Positions 1 to 11,802 of a stretch of 64,000 nucleotides of DNA are shown here, in pieces. The stretch lies in assembly GCA_965215045.1 (NCBI GenBank), contig OZ244031.1:1302001-1366000 (forward strand), given 5' to 3'. Source of the stretch: G965215045 sp965215045 (GTDB taxonomy: Bacteria; Pseudomonadota; Gammaproteobacteria; JABABF01). Below the pieces are notes generated by a model, which was given only the letters and a program-made list of their open reading frames with translations, made no database searches and was not told the origin of the DNA. The position numbers were made by a program, and so were the translations under genes. Within the stretch, counting starts at the first letter, position 1. The number at the start of each line of letters is the position of its first letter.

Positions 1-576
1 GCCGATGCCCGGAATGCCATGCGCGAAATGCAAGAGCGCACCGCCAGGGAGCAGGAGCGTACTCGCCAGTATGCGGCGGAGGCCATGGCCACGGGCCTGT
101 TGCCGGTGCTGGACGACTTGGAGCGGGCACTTGCGGGTTTGCAGCAGACCGAGGCCGGTGATGTCCTGGTCGACGGCCTGGAGCTGATCCTGCGCAACTG
201 GCTGGAAGTTTTTGATCGTTTCGATATCGAGCGACTGGCACCGGGGCGGGGCGAGGCCTTTGACCCCCATCGACACGAGGCGATGTCGACGGTGGTGCAG
301 GCCGGGGCGGCACCGAACACGGTGTGGGAGCTGGTGCAGCCGGGATACCTGCTGCACGACCGGGTGTTGCGTCCGGCGCGGGTGATCGTGGCACAGAGGG
401 AAGAAGAGACGCGCCAGGACACCGAACAGGCACCCGCAGCCGGGGATGCGGGGCCGGGGCAGCAGGCGGGGCCGGGGCAGCAGGCGGGGTCGGGGCAGCA
501 GGCGGGGCCGGGGCAGCAGGCGGGGCCGGGGCAGCAGGCGGGGTCGGGGCAGCAGGCGGGCACGGAAACGGCTTGA
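1..576 (+). CDS. grpE: GrpE nucleotide exchange factor, 5' end cut by window
   Basis: The frame is open from base 1, so the start lies outside the window and 191 residues are visible. GrpE releases ADP from DnaK in the cytoplasmic Hsp70 cycle. The visible part has the end of the long helix, then a four-helix/beta-wing region with LLPVLDDLERAL and FDPHRHEAM, and near the end the typical GYLLHDRVLRPARVIV strand. Its C-terminus is odd: about 38 residues made of six AG(P/S)GQQ repeats after the normal end of the family. It is followed directly by dnaK, as usual. The identification is firm; the repeat tail is probably disordered. Confidence 0.95.
   Translation, partial: ADARNAMREMQERTAREQERTRQYAAEAMATGLLPVLDDLERALAGLQQTEAGDVLVDGLELILRNWLEVFDRFDIERLAPGRGEAFDPHRHEAMSTVVQAGAAPNTVWELVQPGYLLHDRVLRPARVIVAQREEETRQDTEQAPAAGDAGPGQQAGPGQQAGSGQQAGPGQQAGPGQQAGSGQQAGTETA
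449..560 (+). repeat. 18-bp in-frame tandem repeat in grpE 3' end
   Basis: Six copies of an 18-bp unit encode AGPGQQ or AGSGQQ. The Pro/Ser variants run P,P,S,P,P,S, which suggests that a 54-bp block of three units was itself duplicated. The unit length keeps the reading frame. Confidence 0.95.
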
Positions 577-640
577 GCCTGCCCGCTGCGAGTATTGTTT
601 TTTTATGCAATCTGAAGACGAGAGAGAGGGTCGGCAGAAC

Positions 641-2587
641 ATGAGCAAGATCATCGGTATTGACTTGGGGACCACGAATTCCTGCGTGGCAGTGATGGAG
701 GACAAAACCGCCAAGGTCATTGAAAACGCAGAGGGCATGCGCACCACGCCTTCGGTGGTCGCCTACACGGAAAAAGAAGTGCTGGTCGGCCAGGCCGCCA
801 AGCGGCAGGCGGTGACCAACCCGGAGAACACCCTGTTTGCGATCAAGCGCCTGATCGGCCGCAAGGAGAGCGATGAGGTGGTGAAACGCGATCGCGAGAT
901 GGTGCCCTACAAGATCGTGGCGGCGGAGAACGGCGATGCCTGGGTGGAAGCCCAGGGCGAAAAACGGCCGCCCGAACAGATTTCGGCGGAAGTGCTGCGC
1001 AAGATGAAACAGACCGCCGAGGAATACCTGGGTGCCAAGGTCAGCGGGGCGGTGGTCACGACGCCCGCCTACTTCAATGACGCACAGCGCAAGGCGACCA
1101 AGGACGCCGGGCGCATTGCCGGGCTGGAGGTCAAGCGCATCGTCAACGAACCGACGGCGGCGGCACTCGCCTACGGCCTGGACCGCAAGGAGCAGGACCG
1201 CAAGATCGCGGTCTATGACCTGGGCGGCGGCACCTTCGACATCTCCATCATCGAGACCGCATCGGTGGAGGGGGAGCAGCAGTTCGACGTGCTCGCCACC
1301 AGCGGCGACACCTTCCTGGGCGGCGAGGACTTTGACAAGCGCCTCGTCGAGTTTCTCGCCGATGAATTCCAGAAGGACAACCAGATGGATATGCGCGGCG
1401 ATCCACTGGCCATGCAACGCCTGAGGGAGGCGGCGGAGAAGGCCAAGATCGAACTGTCCAGCAGCCAGCAGACCGAGATCAACCTGCCGTATATCACCGC
1501 CGATGCCAGCGGCCCCAAGCACCTGGCGATCAAGCTCAGCCGGGCCAAGATGGAACTGCTGGTGGAAGACCTGGTTCAGCGCACCCTGGAGCCGGTGAAA
1601 ACCGCCCTGAAGGATGCCGGGCTCAGCACCTCGGACATCGACGATATCCTGCTGGTCGGCGGACAGACGCGGATGCCCCTGGTGCAGACGAAGGTGCAGG
1701 AATTCTTCAACCAGGAACCGCGCAAGGATATTAACCCGGACGAGGCCGTGGCGATGGGTGCTGCCATCCAGGCGGCGGTGCTGTCCGGCGATGTCAAGGA
1801 TGTGCTGCTGCTGGACGTCACGCCGCTGACCCTGGGCATCGAAACCCTGGGCGGAGTGATGACGCCGCTGATCACCAAGAACACCACGATTCCGACACGC
1901 AAGTCCGAGACCTTTTCCACGGCGGAGGACAACCAGACCGCGGTGACCGTGCACGTCTGCCAGGGCGAGCGCAAGAAGGCGGGGGACAACAAGTCCCTGG
2001 GGCGTTTCGACCTCACGGATATCGCACCGGCACCGCGCGGCATCCCGCAGATCGAAGTCAGTTTTGACATCGATGCCAACGGCATCCTGCAGGTCACGGC
2101 CAAGGACACCAAGACGCAGCGCGAGCAATCGATCCGGATCACCGGTTCGAGCGGGCTCTCCGAAGAGGAGATCGAGAAAATGGTCAAGGACGCCGAACAG
2201 AACGCCGAGGCGGACCGCGAGTTCCAGGAACTGGTCACCGTGCGCAACAACGCCGAGATGCTCTGCCACTCGGTGCGCAAGAACCTGGAAGAAGTGGGCG
2301 AAGACTTTGCCGGCAGCGAGCGCGAGGAAGTGGACCAGGCCCTGGAGAAAACCGCGGAAGCACTCAAGGGCGAAGATCGCGAGGCGATCGAAGAGGCTTC
2401 CCAGTCCCTGGGGCAGAAGGCAGAGCCCCTGCTCCGGCTGCTCGCCGAGCGCGAGCAGAAGAAGGCCCAAGAGCAGTCCCAGGACGCCACCGCCGGGGAG
2501 GCGGGCACCCGGGATGCAAACGGCGATGGCGACGAGGGCGGCGATGGCAAGGACGAGGCCGTGGACGTCGATTACACGGAAGTGTAA
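641..2587 (+). CDS. dnaK: Chaperone DnaK (Hsp70)
   Basis: 648 residues starting MSKIIGIDLGTTNSCVAVME, the canonical Hsp70 start, so this ATG is chosen over the longer open frame beginning inside grpE. A purine-rich GAGAGAGGG lies upstream. The nucleotide-binding domain shows the phosphate loops IDLGTTNS and VYDLGGGTFDIS and the adenosine motif LLVGGQTRMPLVQ. The substrate domain begins after the linker VLLLDVTPLTLGIETLGG, and the C-terminus ends in an acidic tail. Length is normal for proteobacteria. DnaK folds client proteins with DnaJ and GrpE, both encoded next to it. Confidence 0.98.
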   Translation: MSKIIGIDLGTTNSCVAVMEDKTAKVIENAEGMRTTPSVVAYTEKEVLVGQAAKRQAVTNPENTLFAIKRLIGRKESDEVVKRDREMVPYKIVAAENGDAWVEAQGEKRPPEQISAEVLRKMKQTAEEYLGAKVSGAVVTTPAYFNDAQRKATKDAGRIAGLEVKRIVNEPTAAALAYGLDRKEQDRKIAVYDLGGGTFDISIIETASVEGEQQFDVLATSGDTFLGGEDFDKRLVEFLADEFQKDNQMDMRGDPLAMQRLREAAEKAKIELSSSQQTEINLPYITADASGPKHLAIKLSRAKMELLVEDLVQRTLEPVKTALKDAGLSTSDIDDILLVGGQTRMPLVQTKVQEFFNQEPRKDINPDEAVAMGAAIQAAVLSGDVKDVLLLDVTPLTLGIETLGGVMTPLITKNTTIPTRKSETFSTAEDNQTAVTVHVCQGERKKAGDNKSLGRFDLTDIAPAPRGIPQIEVSFDIDANGILQVTAKDTKTQREQSIRITGSSGLSEEEIEKMVKDAEQNAEADREFQELVTVRNNAEMLCHSVRKNLEEVGEDFAGSEREEVDQALEKTAEALKGEDREAIEEASQSLGQKAEPLLRLLAEREQKKAQEQSQDATAGEAGTRDANGDGDEGGDGKDEAVDVDYTEV

Positions 2588-2651
2588 GACGAACCGGACA
2601 AGCAGTAAACGCGCCCCCCGCGAGGCGGCCTCCCCGGCCGCGTGAACCGGC

Positions 2652-3797
2652 ATGAACACGCCCCGCGATTACTATGAAGTGATGGGCGTGGCGCGCGATG
2701 CCTCGCAGGATGAGATCAAGAAGGCATACCGCCGCAAGGCGATGCGCTACCATCCCGACCGCAATCCCAATGACCGGGAGGCGGAGGAAAAACTGAAGGA
2801 AGTCAACGAGGCCAACGAGGTGCTCTCCGACCCGGAGAAACGCTCCCTCTATGACCGCTTCGGCCACGACGGGCCGCGCGCGGGTGCTGCGGCGGGCGGC
2901 GGCTTTCATCACGCCAACGTCGACCTGGGCGAAGTGTTCGGCGATATTTTTGGTGACATGTTCGGCGGTGGCGGCGGCCGGCGGCACCGCCGTCAGGCAC
3001 AGGGCGGACGCGATATTCACCTGAACCTGGAGATCGGCCTGGAGGAGGCGGTGGGCGGCGGTGCGCACAAGGTGCGCGTGCCGACGCGCGTGCAATGCGA
3101 GACCTGCGAGGGCAGCGGTTCCCGGGACGGCAAGGCACCGGTTCCCTGTCCCCATTGCGAGGGCACCGGCCAGGTCGGCTCGCAGATGGGCTTTTTCTCA
3201 GTGCGCCAGACCTGCCAGCGCTGCGGCGGTGCCGGCCAGGTGATCGCCGACCCCTGCGGACGCTGTGCCGGACAGGGACTGGTTACATCAGAGCGCTCCC
3301 TGGAACTCGATATCCCCCGGGGCGTCGATGAAGGCAGCCAGCTGCGCCTGTCGGGCAAGGGGGAGGAGGGCCGGGGCGGCCAGCCGGCGGGCGATCTCTA
3401 CGTGGCCATCCGGGTGCGTCCCCACCCCCTGTTCGAACGGCACGAGGATGACCTGTATTGCGAAGTGCCGGTGGACCTGGCGACCATGACGCTGGGCGGT
3501 GAGCAGGAGATTCCCACCCTGGAAGGACCGGTGAAGATCAAGATTCCCGCGGGCACCCAGAGCGGCAAGCAGTTGCGCCTGCGGGGCAAGGGCGTGCGGG
3601 GTCTGCGCTCGGGCAGACAGGGGGATCTTTTCTGCCGCGTGCTGCTGGAGACGCCGGTCAAGTTGAACCGGGAACAGCGTGAACTGCTGAAAAAACTTCA
3701 GGCGTCCATGAACCGGGACAAGCAGTTGCCCCGGGGTACCGCCTGGTTGCACAAGGCGCGGGATTTCTTTGACGGTGTGCGCGACGGCTGGAAATAA
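2652..3797 (+). CDS. dnaJ: Chaperone DnaJ (Hsp40)
   Basis: 381 residues. The J domain (about 1-70) has the HPD motif at residues 34-36. A Gly/Phe-rich linker (about 75-115) follows, then four CxxCxGxG zinc motifs (CETCEGSG, CPHCEGTG, CQRCGGAG, CGRCAGQG), and two beta-sandwich substrate domains with a C-terminal dimer helix. It is a complete type I Hsp40 that stimulates DnaK ATPase and delivers clients. Its last 71 bp and about 40 bp further upstream recur at 4961-5071 in front of dapB, but this copy is the intact one. Confidence 0.97.
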   Translation: MNTPRDYYEVMGVARDASQDEIKKAYRRKAMRYHPDRNPNDREAEEKLKEVNEANEVLSDPEKRSLYDRFGHDGPRAGAAAGGGFHHANVDLGEVFGDIFGDMFGGGGGRRHRRQAQGGRDIHLNLEIGLEEAVGGGAHKVRVPTRVQCETCEGSGSRDGKAPVPCPHCEGTGQVGSQMGFFSVRQTCQRCGGAGQVIADPCGRCAGQGLVTSERSLELDIPRGVDEGSQLRLSGKGEEGRGGQPAGDLYVAIRVRPHPLFERHEDDLYCEVPVDLATMTLGGEQEIPTLEGPVKIKIPAGTQSGKQLRLRGKGVRGLRSGRQGDLFCRVLLETPVKLNREQRELLKKLQASMNRDKQLPRGTAWLHKARDFFDGVRDGWK

Positions 3798-3811
3798 AGC
3801 CTCTTCGGGGG
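3598..3811 (+). repeat. dnaJ 3'-end repeat, intact copy
   Basis: This segment covers the last 200 bp of dnaJ plus 14 bp downstream. Its first 40 bp (3598-3637) and last 71 bp (3741-3811) are repeated exactly at 4961-5071. The middle about 104 bp is absent from the second copy, with a CCG shared at the deletion junction. Confidence 0.95.
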
Positions 3812-3950
3812 ATTCGGGGCCCCGGTTTGACATCCCCGCAGACAGCGAATATAGTGGTAGGGAAGTCGAGGAACAGGAACCAGGAACCAGGAACCAAGAT
3901 GAAAATATTACTTTCACCCTCTGGAAAGAGGTTAAAAGGAGATTGTCCCC

Positions 3951-4361
3951 ATGGCAGAACCCGCGTTTAGAAACCGCAAAGATATGAGCGAAGACCTGAA
4001 GGCAGCCGGCTTTGACGACAGGCAGACCCACAGTGTCCTGCAGGTGGTGGCAGGCATGGTGCAAGAACTGGGCCAGGCCATCCGCGCCGACTTGGAGAAG
4101 CTTGAGCAGCGCATGCTGGAACTCCATGAAGAGGCTAAGGAATACAGCCGGAAGCTTTATGAACAGTCTGAGAAACTTAGTCAGGAGCGTGAGAAACGCA
4201 GCGAGCAGCGCCATGAACAGTCTGAAAAACTCAACCAGAAGCTTCATGAAGAGGCTGAGAAACGCAACCGACAGGCCTTCATCTGGATACGGTGGGGGTT
4301 CGGCATTGTTGTGTCTCTCCTGTGCATACTGCTCGTAGTCGCTATCAGGGGTGGGCTTTGA
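3951..4361 (+). CDS. Small coiled-coil membrane protein, DUF1640/CCDC90-like
   Basis: 136 residues; the start is set by a good AAAAGGAG site 9 bases upstream. The N-terminus has a DLKAAGFDDRQTHSVLQ segment resembling the KLKEAGF...Q motif of the DUF1640 (CCDC90/MCUR1-like) family. A charged coiled coil with many EQSEKL-type heptads (about 45-107) follows, then one membrane helix (about 109-131) near the C-terminus. I infer a tail-anchored protein with a long cytoplasmic coil; its function is unknown. It lies inside the insertion bounded by the dnaJ 3' repeat, so it is accessory here. The family call is by eye and tentative; the coil and helix are clear. Confidence 0.7.
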   Translation: MAEPAFRNRKDMSEDLKAAGFDDRQTHSVLQVVAGMVQELGQAIRADLEKLEQRMLELHEEAKEYSRKLYEQSEKLSQEREKRSEQRHEQSEKLNQKLHEEAEKRNRQAFIWIRWGFGIVVSLLCILLVVAIRGGL

Positions 4362-4440
4362 GAGGGGGGAGGTGACTTTGAGCGGCTGTATATGCCTGCA
4401 TCGACCACGCTTCTCCCGTCTGCGAATGAACCTGTAGCAC

Positions 4441-4463
4441 CTCACAAGTTAAGAACTCGTACA
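4441..4463. other. IS481-end-like solo motif
   Basis: Read on the minus strand this begins TGTACGAGTTCTTAACTTGT, which resembles the terminal repeat of the IS at 40073 (TGTATAAGTCCATAACATAT) and the motif at 19169-19195. No transposase accompanies it. It may be a leftover IS end; similarity by eye only. Confidence 0.4.
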
Positions 4464-4636
4464 GAACTTATGGGTAATGTATAAGGGCTGACAAGGTTGT
4501 CGCCTCTCCAGAATCTGCTGGCGCAGTTCAGTCCACGATGCGTATAGGTAGTGTTAAACTGCAACCAATCAGACGCAGTCGTGGGAAAAGGGCGGCGGCA
4601 TCTGTCGGTGACGCTGTCAATAGAGGAGTCGATCAA

Positions 4637-4846
4637 ATGACAATACCGGAACGCGAATTCGGCCAATTGGAACAACAAGTAAAAAGGCTCGACGAAGATA
4701 TGCGCCGGGTTGTGGCTTCATTGGATTCTATTAAAAACTCAATCCGTTACATTATATTTTTTATGGTTTTGATGTTTGCAGACGCGGCAACGACCAATCC
4801 ATGGACCAAATCGTTGTTGGCGTTAATTTTCAACGTCACAAACTGA
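4637..4846 (+). CDS. Short coiled-coil membrane protein, unknown function
   Basis: 69 residues starting MTIPEREFGQLEQQVKRLDE. This ATG is preferred over an in-frame ATG at 4538 because AGAGGAGT lies 8 bases upstream and the N-terminal extension is basic and unstructured. The first about 35 residues form a heptad-rich coil (LEQQVKRLDEDMRRVVASLDSI), followed by a membrane helix (YIIFFMVLMFADA) and a short tail. The layout echoes the proteins at 3951 and 18738. It lies inside the dnaJ-flanked insertion. No known family was recognised. Confidence 0.6.
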   Translation: MTIPEREFGQLEQQVKRLDEDMRRVVASLDSIKNSIRYIIFFMVLMFADAATTNPWTKSLLALIFNVTN

Positions 4847-4960
4847 CCTCCCCGCATCACACCAACGATGTCGGGGGAACCCAACCATCCCGCGCGGGCA
4901 CGGTGCCCTCCAGCACCAGGGAGAAGACCCGCATTTGACCGGTGGAAAATCAACACTCCA

Positions 4961-5071
4961 GGGGTCTGCGCTCGGGCAGACAGGGGGATCTTTTCTGCCG
5001 CCTGGTTGCACAAGGCGCGGGATTTCTTTGACGGTGTGCGCGACGGCTGGAAATAAAGCCTCTTCGGGGGC
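4961..5071 (+). repeat. dnaJ 3'-end repeat, deleted copy
   Basis: 111 bp identical to dnaJ 3598-3637 joined to 3741-3811, including the dnaJ stop codon and 14 bp beyond it. A 104-bp internal deletion makes it non-coding. It lies just upstream of dapB and marks the right edge of the insertion that starts after 3811. Confidence 0.95.
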
Positions 5072-5089
5072 TTGGAAGTGCCGCTTTAG

Positions 5090-5095
5090 TATAAT
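5090..5095 (+). promoter_or_regulatory. Possible -10 box for dapB
   Basis: A perfect TATAAT lies 31 bases before the dapB start, in otherwise GC-rich DNA. No convincing -35 hexamer is seen at 16-18 bp spacing, so this is tentative. Confidence 0.4.
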
Positions 5096-5125
5096 TCCGC
5101 CCCCTTTTTTTTACTGGAGCCTTCG

Positions 5126-5941
5126 ATGGCTGTGGAACCTCTTGCCGTGGCAGTTGCCGGCGCTGCCGGGCGCATGGGCAAAACCCTGGTTGCCATGCTG
5201 GCGGAGGACGAGGCACTGCAGCTGGCCTGCGCACTGGAGCACGCACAGCACCCGGACCTGGGACAGGACAGCGGCGTGTTGGCCGGTGTCGCCGCCAACG
5301 GCGTATCTCTGCAAGCGAACGTTGAGGACGGCGGCTTCGAAGTGCTGATCGATTTCAGCAGCACCGCTGCGGTCTTATCCAATTTGCGCCTGTGCCGGGA
5401 CCGGGATTGCGCCCTGGTGCTGGGTACCACGGGCTGGGGAGAGGACGTGCACTCTGAATTACAGGCCGCCGCCAGTGACATCCCGATCGTATGTGCACCG
5501 AACATGAGCACGGAGGTCAATCTCTGCTTTGGGCTGCTCAAAATCGCTGCGAAAACACTGGGTCCGGAGGCGGACATCGAAATTACCGAGGCCCACCACC
5601 GGCAGAAGAAGGACGCGCCTTCCGGTACCGCCCTGCGCATGGGCGAAATTCTCGCCGCTGCACGGGGTCAGACACTGGAAGATTGCGCGGTGTATGGGCG
5701 GCATGGGGACAATGTGCCGCGGCTTCCGGGGCAGATCGGTTTTTCCGTGCTGCGGGGCGGCAACTTGGCGGGAGAACACTCGGTGCGCTTTATCAGTGAC
5801 ACCGGTGAACTGGAGATCAGGCATCGTGCGATCAACCGCGGTGGTTTTGCCGAGGGTGCCCTGCGTGCAGCCCTGTGGCTCAGGGGGCGCCCCCCAGGTC
5901 TTTATGGTATGGATGTAGTGCTGGACTTGGAGAGCCTCTGA
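5126..5941 (+). CDS. dapB: 4-hydroxy-tetrahydrodipicolinate reductase
   Basis: 271 residues, the usual length. DapB reduces HTPA with NAD(P)H in the diaminopimelate/lysine pathway. The dinucleotide-binding motif GAAGRMGK lies near residues 12-19. LIDFSS, LGTTGW and the family signature EAHHRQKKDAPSGTAL, with the catalytic His and Lys, follow. Its position between dnaJ and carA is the common gammaproteobacterial arrangement, interrupted upstream only by the insertion. Confidence 0.97.
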   Translation: MAVEPLAVAVAGAAGRMGKTLVAMLAEDEALQLACALEHAQHPDLGQDSGVLAGVAANGVSLQANVEDGGFEVLIDFSSTAAVLSNLRLCRDRDCALVLGTTGWGEDVHSELQAAASDIPIVCAPNMSTEVNLCFGLLKIAAKTLGPEADIEITEAHHRQKKDAPSGTALRMGEILAAARGQTLEDCAVYGRHGDNVPRLPGQIGFSVLRGGNLAGEHSVRFISDTGELEIRHRAINRGGFAEGALRAALWLRGRPPGLYGMDVVLDLESL

Positions 5942-5943
5942 CC

Positions 5944-6056
5944 CCGCGCGCACTCGCCCCGCCCACACACACACTCTCCCGCCTGCCCCAGTCTGCCCCC
6001 GCCCGCCTTCACACACTCCCGCCTGCCCCCGTCCGCCTCCCCCCACCCGGCCGCTT
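5944..6056. repeat. C-rich interspersed repeat between dapB and carA
   Basis: A strongly pyrimidine-biased stretch on the plus strand with recurring CACACACTCCCGCCTGCCCC-type segments, at least two clear copies near 5966 and 6010. No gene or hairpin is seen in it. The carA leader starts after it. Confidence 0.7.
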
Positions 6057-6091
6057 CTGTCCCTCTGTGAGCGGCCCCATCACCCATCGCA

Positions 6092-6097
6092 TATAAT
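6092..6097 (+). promoter_or_regulatory. Putative -10 box of the carAB promoter
   Basis: A perfect TATAAT inside CATATAATATG, the only AT-rich island between dapB and carA. The -35 region is weak (TGTGAG or GAGCGG). A start about 7 bases downstream would give a short leader running into the hairpin at 6135. Confidence 0.6.
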
Positions 6098-6134
6098 ATG
6101 CTTTTGAGATGCACGGGCAGTTATTGCAGAGTTT

Positions 6135-6164
6135 CGGGAAGGCGCACAGCCTTCCCGTTTTTTT
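6135..6164 (+). terminator. Intrinsic terminator in the carAB leader
   Basis: A perfect 9-bp stem CGGGAAGGC/GCCTTCCCG with a 5-base loop, followed by seven T. It lies between the putative promoter and the carA start, so it would stop carAB transcripts unless antagonised. It could instead end a short independent RNA. Attenuation is an inference. Confidence 0.8.
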
Positions 6165-6200
6165 GTACGGCCTTCTATTTTCTCTCGTACCGGCGCGGCC

Positions 6201-7341
6201 ATGAACGGGCCGGCACTGTTGGCCTTTGCGGACGGCACGCTGCTGCACGGCCGCTCGGTGGGTGCGGTCGCCAGCAGCAGCGGTGAGCTGGTGTTCAACA
6301 CCGCGATGAGCGGCTACCAGGAAATCCTGAGCGATCCGTCCTACGCGCGCCAGATCATCAGTTTCAGTTGTCCGCATATCGGCAATATCGGCGTCAATGA
6401 GGAGGACCTGCAGTCCGCTGGCGTATATGCTGCGGGCGTGGTTCTGCGCGACCTGTCGCCGTGCATTGCCGGCCCCCGCGGCCGGCTCTCTCTCTCCAGC
6501 TTCCTGGCCGACCACGGCATACCGGCGATCGCCGGCCTGGACACCCGGCAGCTGGTGCGCCGTCTGCGCGAGGAGGGGGCATTGCACGCCTGCCTGGACG
6601 CCACGCAGGCACCGGATGAGCAGCGGGCCCTGGAGCAGGCGCGCGCCTTTCCGGGCATCAGCGGCATGGACCTGGCGCGGGAATACAGTTGCCCGGCTCC
6701 CTACGCCTGGGAGGAGGGCGAGTGGCGTGCAACGGGCGGTTTTGCCCCCGCATCCGGGACGCCGCGCTTTCGCGTCGTGGTCTACGATTTCGGGGTCAAA
6801 CGCGATATCTTGCGCCGCCTGGTATCCCAGGGTGCGGAGGTGCGCGTCGTGCCGGCCATCACCCCGGCCGCCGAAGTGCTGGCACTGCGACCGGACGGGG
6901 TGCTGTTGTCCAACGGCCCGGGCGACCCGGAACCCTGCCAGTATGCGATCCAGGCGATCCGCGAATTGCTGGCGTCGGGGACGCCCCTGTTCGGCATCTG
7001 CCTGGGTTTCCAGCTGCTGGCCCTGGCCTGTGGTGCCCGCACGCTCAAGATGAAATTCGGGCATCACGGTGCCAACCACCCGGTGCAGGAGCTGGACAGT
7101 CGGCGGGTGCTGGTCACCAGTCAGAACCACGGCTTCATGGTCGATGCCGAGAGCCTGCCGGATTGCCTGCGCCCCACCCATCACTCGCTGTTTGATGGTT
7201 CCCTGCAGGGTTTTCACCACCGGGAGAAGCCGGCTTTCGGTATCCAGGGACACCCCGAGGCGGGTCCCGGCCCCCAGGACGCCGTCGCATTGTTTGAACA
7301 TTTTGCCGCGCTGATGGAAGCTCAGCGGCAGGGAGACGGCG

Positions 7342-7358
<17 letters not shown>
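6201..7358 (+). CDS. carA: Carbamoyl-phosphate synthase small subunit
   Basis: 385 residues. CarA hydrolyses glutamine and channels ammonia to CarB, feeding pyrimidine and arginine synthesis. The N-terminal CPSase_sm domain has NTAMSGYQEILSDPSY. The C-terminal class I amidotransferase has nucleophile Cys in FGICLGFQLLALA and the His/Glu pair in GIQGHPEAGPGP. It overlaps carB by 17 bp, implying translational coupling. A terminator hairpin sits in its leader. Confidence 0.98.
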
Positions 7359-10587
<3,229 letters not shown>

Positions 10588-10608
10588 GCTGTTGCCGGGA
10601 GAGGCCCG

Positions 10609-11088
10609 ATGGCAAACTCACAGATCCCGATCACCGCCCAGGGCGAACAGCGGATGCGCGAGGAGTTGGAACACCTCAAAACCGTGCGCCGCCCGGCGAT
10701 CATCAAGGCGATCGCCGCGGCGCGCGAGCACGGCGATCTCAAGGAAAACGCCGAGTACCACGCCGCGCGGGAGCAGCAGGGCTTTGTCGAGGCGCGCATC
10801 CGCGTGCTGGAGTCACAACTGCTGGCCGCCCGGGTCATCGACGTGCGCAAGATTCCGCATACCGGCCGGGTGATCTTCGGTGCCACCGTGCACCTGGAGG
10901 ACGGGAAGGGCAAGGTGCTGAATTACCAGATTGTCAGCGAGTACGAGGCCGATGCAGAGAACCACCGGATCTCTGCCATTTCCCCGCTGGCGCGCGCGCT
11001 GATCGGCAGGGAGGAGGGCGAACAGGTGGAAATCGAGGCACCTTCCGGCACCCTGTCGTATACCGTCGTCAAGGTGCATCATATCTGA
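10609..11088 (+). CDS. greA: Transcript cleavage factor GreA
   Basis: 159 residues, the standard length. The N-terminal coiled coil carries the acidic tip in REHGDLKENAEYHAAREQQ, which reaches the RNA polymerase active site and promotes cleavage of backtracked RNA. The C-terminal FKBP-like domain contains SPLARALIGREEGE. Placement after carB and before rlmE/ftsH is conserved in gammaproteobacteria. Confidence 0.97.
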   Translation: MANSQIPITAQGEQRMREELEHLKTVRRPAIIKAIAAAREHGDLKENAEYHAAREQQGFVEARIRVLESQLLAARVIDVRKIPHTGRVIFGATVHLEDGKGKVLNYQIVSEYEADAENHRISAISPLARALIGREEGEQVEIEAPSGTLSYTVVKVHHI

Positions 11089-11112
11089 GCACCGCCCGCA
11101 GGAACCCCAGGC

Positions 11113-11736
11113 GTGGCCCGCAACTGGCGCCAGGAGCGCCGCCGTGATCCATACATACGCCGGGCGCAGGCCCAGGGCTACCGTTCCCGCGCCGCGTATA
11201 AACTTCTGGAAATACAACACCGCACCCGCCTGCTGCGCCGCGGCATGGTGGTGGTGGACCTGGGTGCCGCCCCGGGCGGCTGGTCGCAGGTCGCCGCGCA
11301 TTGCACCGGCCGGGAGGGGCTGGTCGTAGCCCTGGATTGCCTGGAAATGGCACCGCTGCCGGGTGTGCGCTGCCTGCGCGCCGATTTCACCGCCCCGGAA
11401 GCCCCGGACCGCTTGCACCAGGTGCTGGCAGGGCGGGTCCCCGACCTTGTAATTTCCGATTTGGCCCCCAATATCAGTGGAGTGAGGGCGAGCGACCAGG
11501 CGGCGGCGGCACAACTGGCCCTGCAGGTGCTGGCTTATGCCGTGCGGGTGTTGCGGCGTCCCGGCGGGCGTTGTCTGCTGAAAGCCTTCCAGGGCGCGGA
11601 TTTCGCAGAGATTCAGAGCGCCATGGATGCCTCTTTCCGCGCGCTGCGGGTACTCAAACCCGAGGCCTCGCAGAGCCGCTCCCGGGAGCTGTATCTCCTG
11701 GGGGAAATCGACCCCGCCGTCCCCGCACCCCGCTAA
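11113..11736 (+). CDS. rlmE: 23S rRNA 2'-O-ribose methyltransferase RlmE (FtsJ/RrmJ)
   Basis: 207 residues from a GTG start. RlmE methylates U2552 in the 23S A loop using SAM. Visible are RSRAAYKLLEI, the SAM loop VVDLGAAPGGWSQVA, the catalytic Asp region LVISDLAPNISG, and the catalytic Lys in GGRCLLKAFQG. The family usually starts MARS or similar, matching MARNWRQERRRDPY. It precedes ftsH as in most relatives. Confidence 0.96.
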   Translation: MARNWRQERRRDPYIRRAQAQGYRSRAAYKLLEIQHRTRLLRRGMVVVDLGAAPGGWSQVAAHCTGREGLVVALDCLEMAPLPGVRCLRADFTAPEAPDRLHQVLAGRVPDLVISDLAPNISGVRASDQAAAAQLALQVLAYAVRVLRRPGGRCLLKAFQGADFAEIQSAMDASFRALRVLKPEASQSRSRELYLLGEIDPAVPAPR

Positions 11737-11802
11737 AGTGCAAGGGGCGTTATACTAAAAGCAGGGGCCCGCCTCAATCACGGGTTCCACGGAGTAGTGA
11801 TC

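Noticed and set aside
577..606. T-run before dnaK as a terminator after grpE
   Set aside because: The nearest hairpin (around 558-587) is bulged and about ten bases from the T-run, and the run lies in the grpE-dnaK operon.
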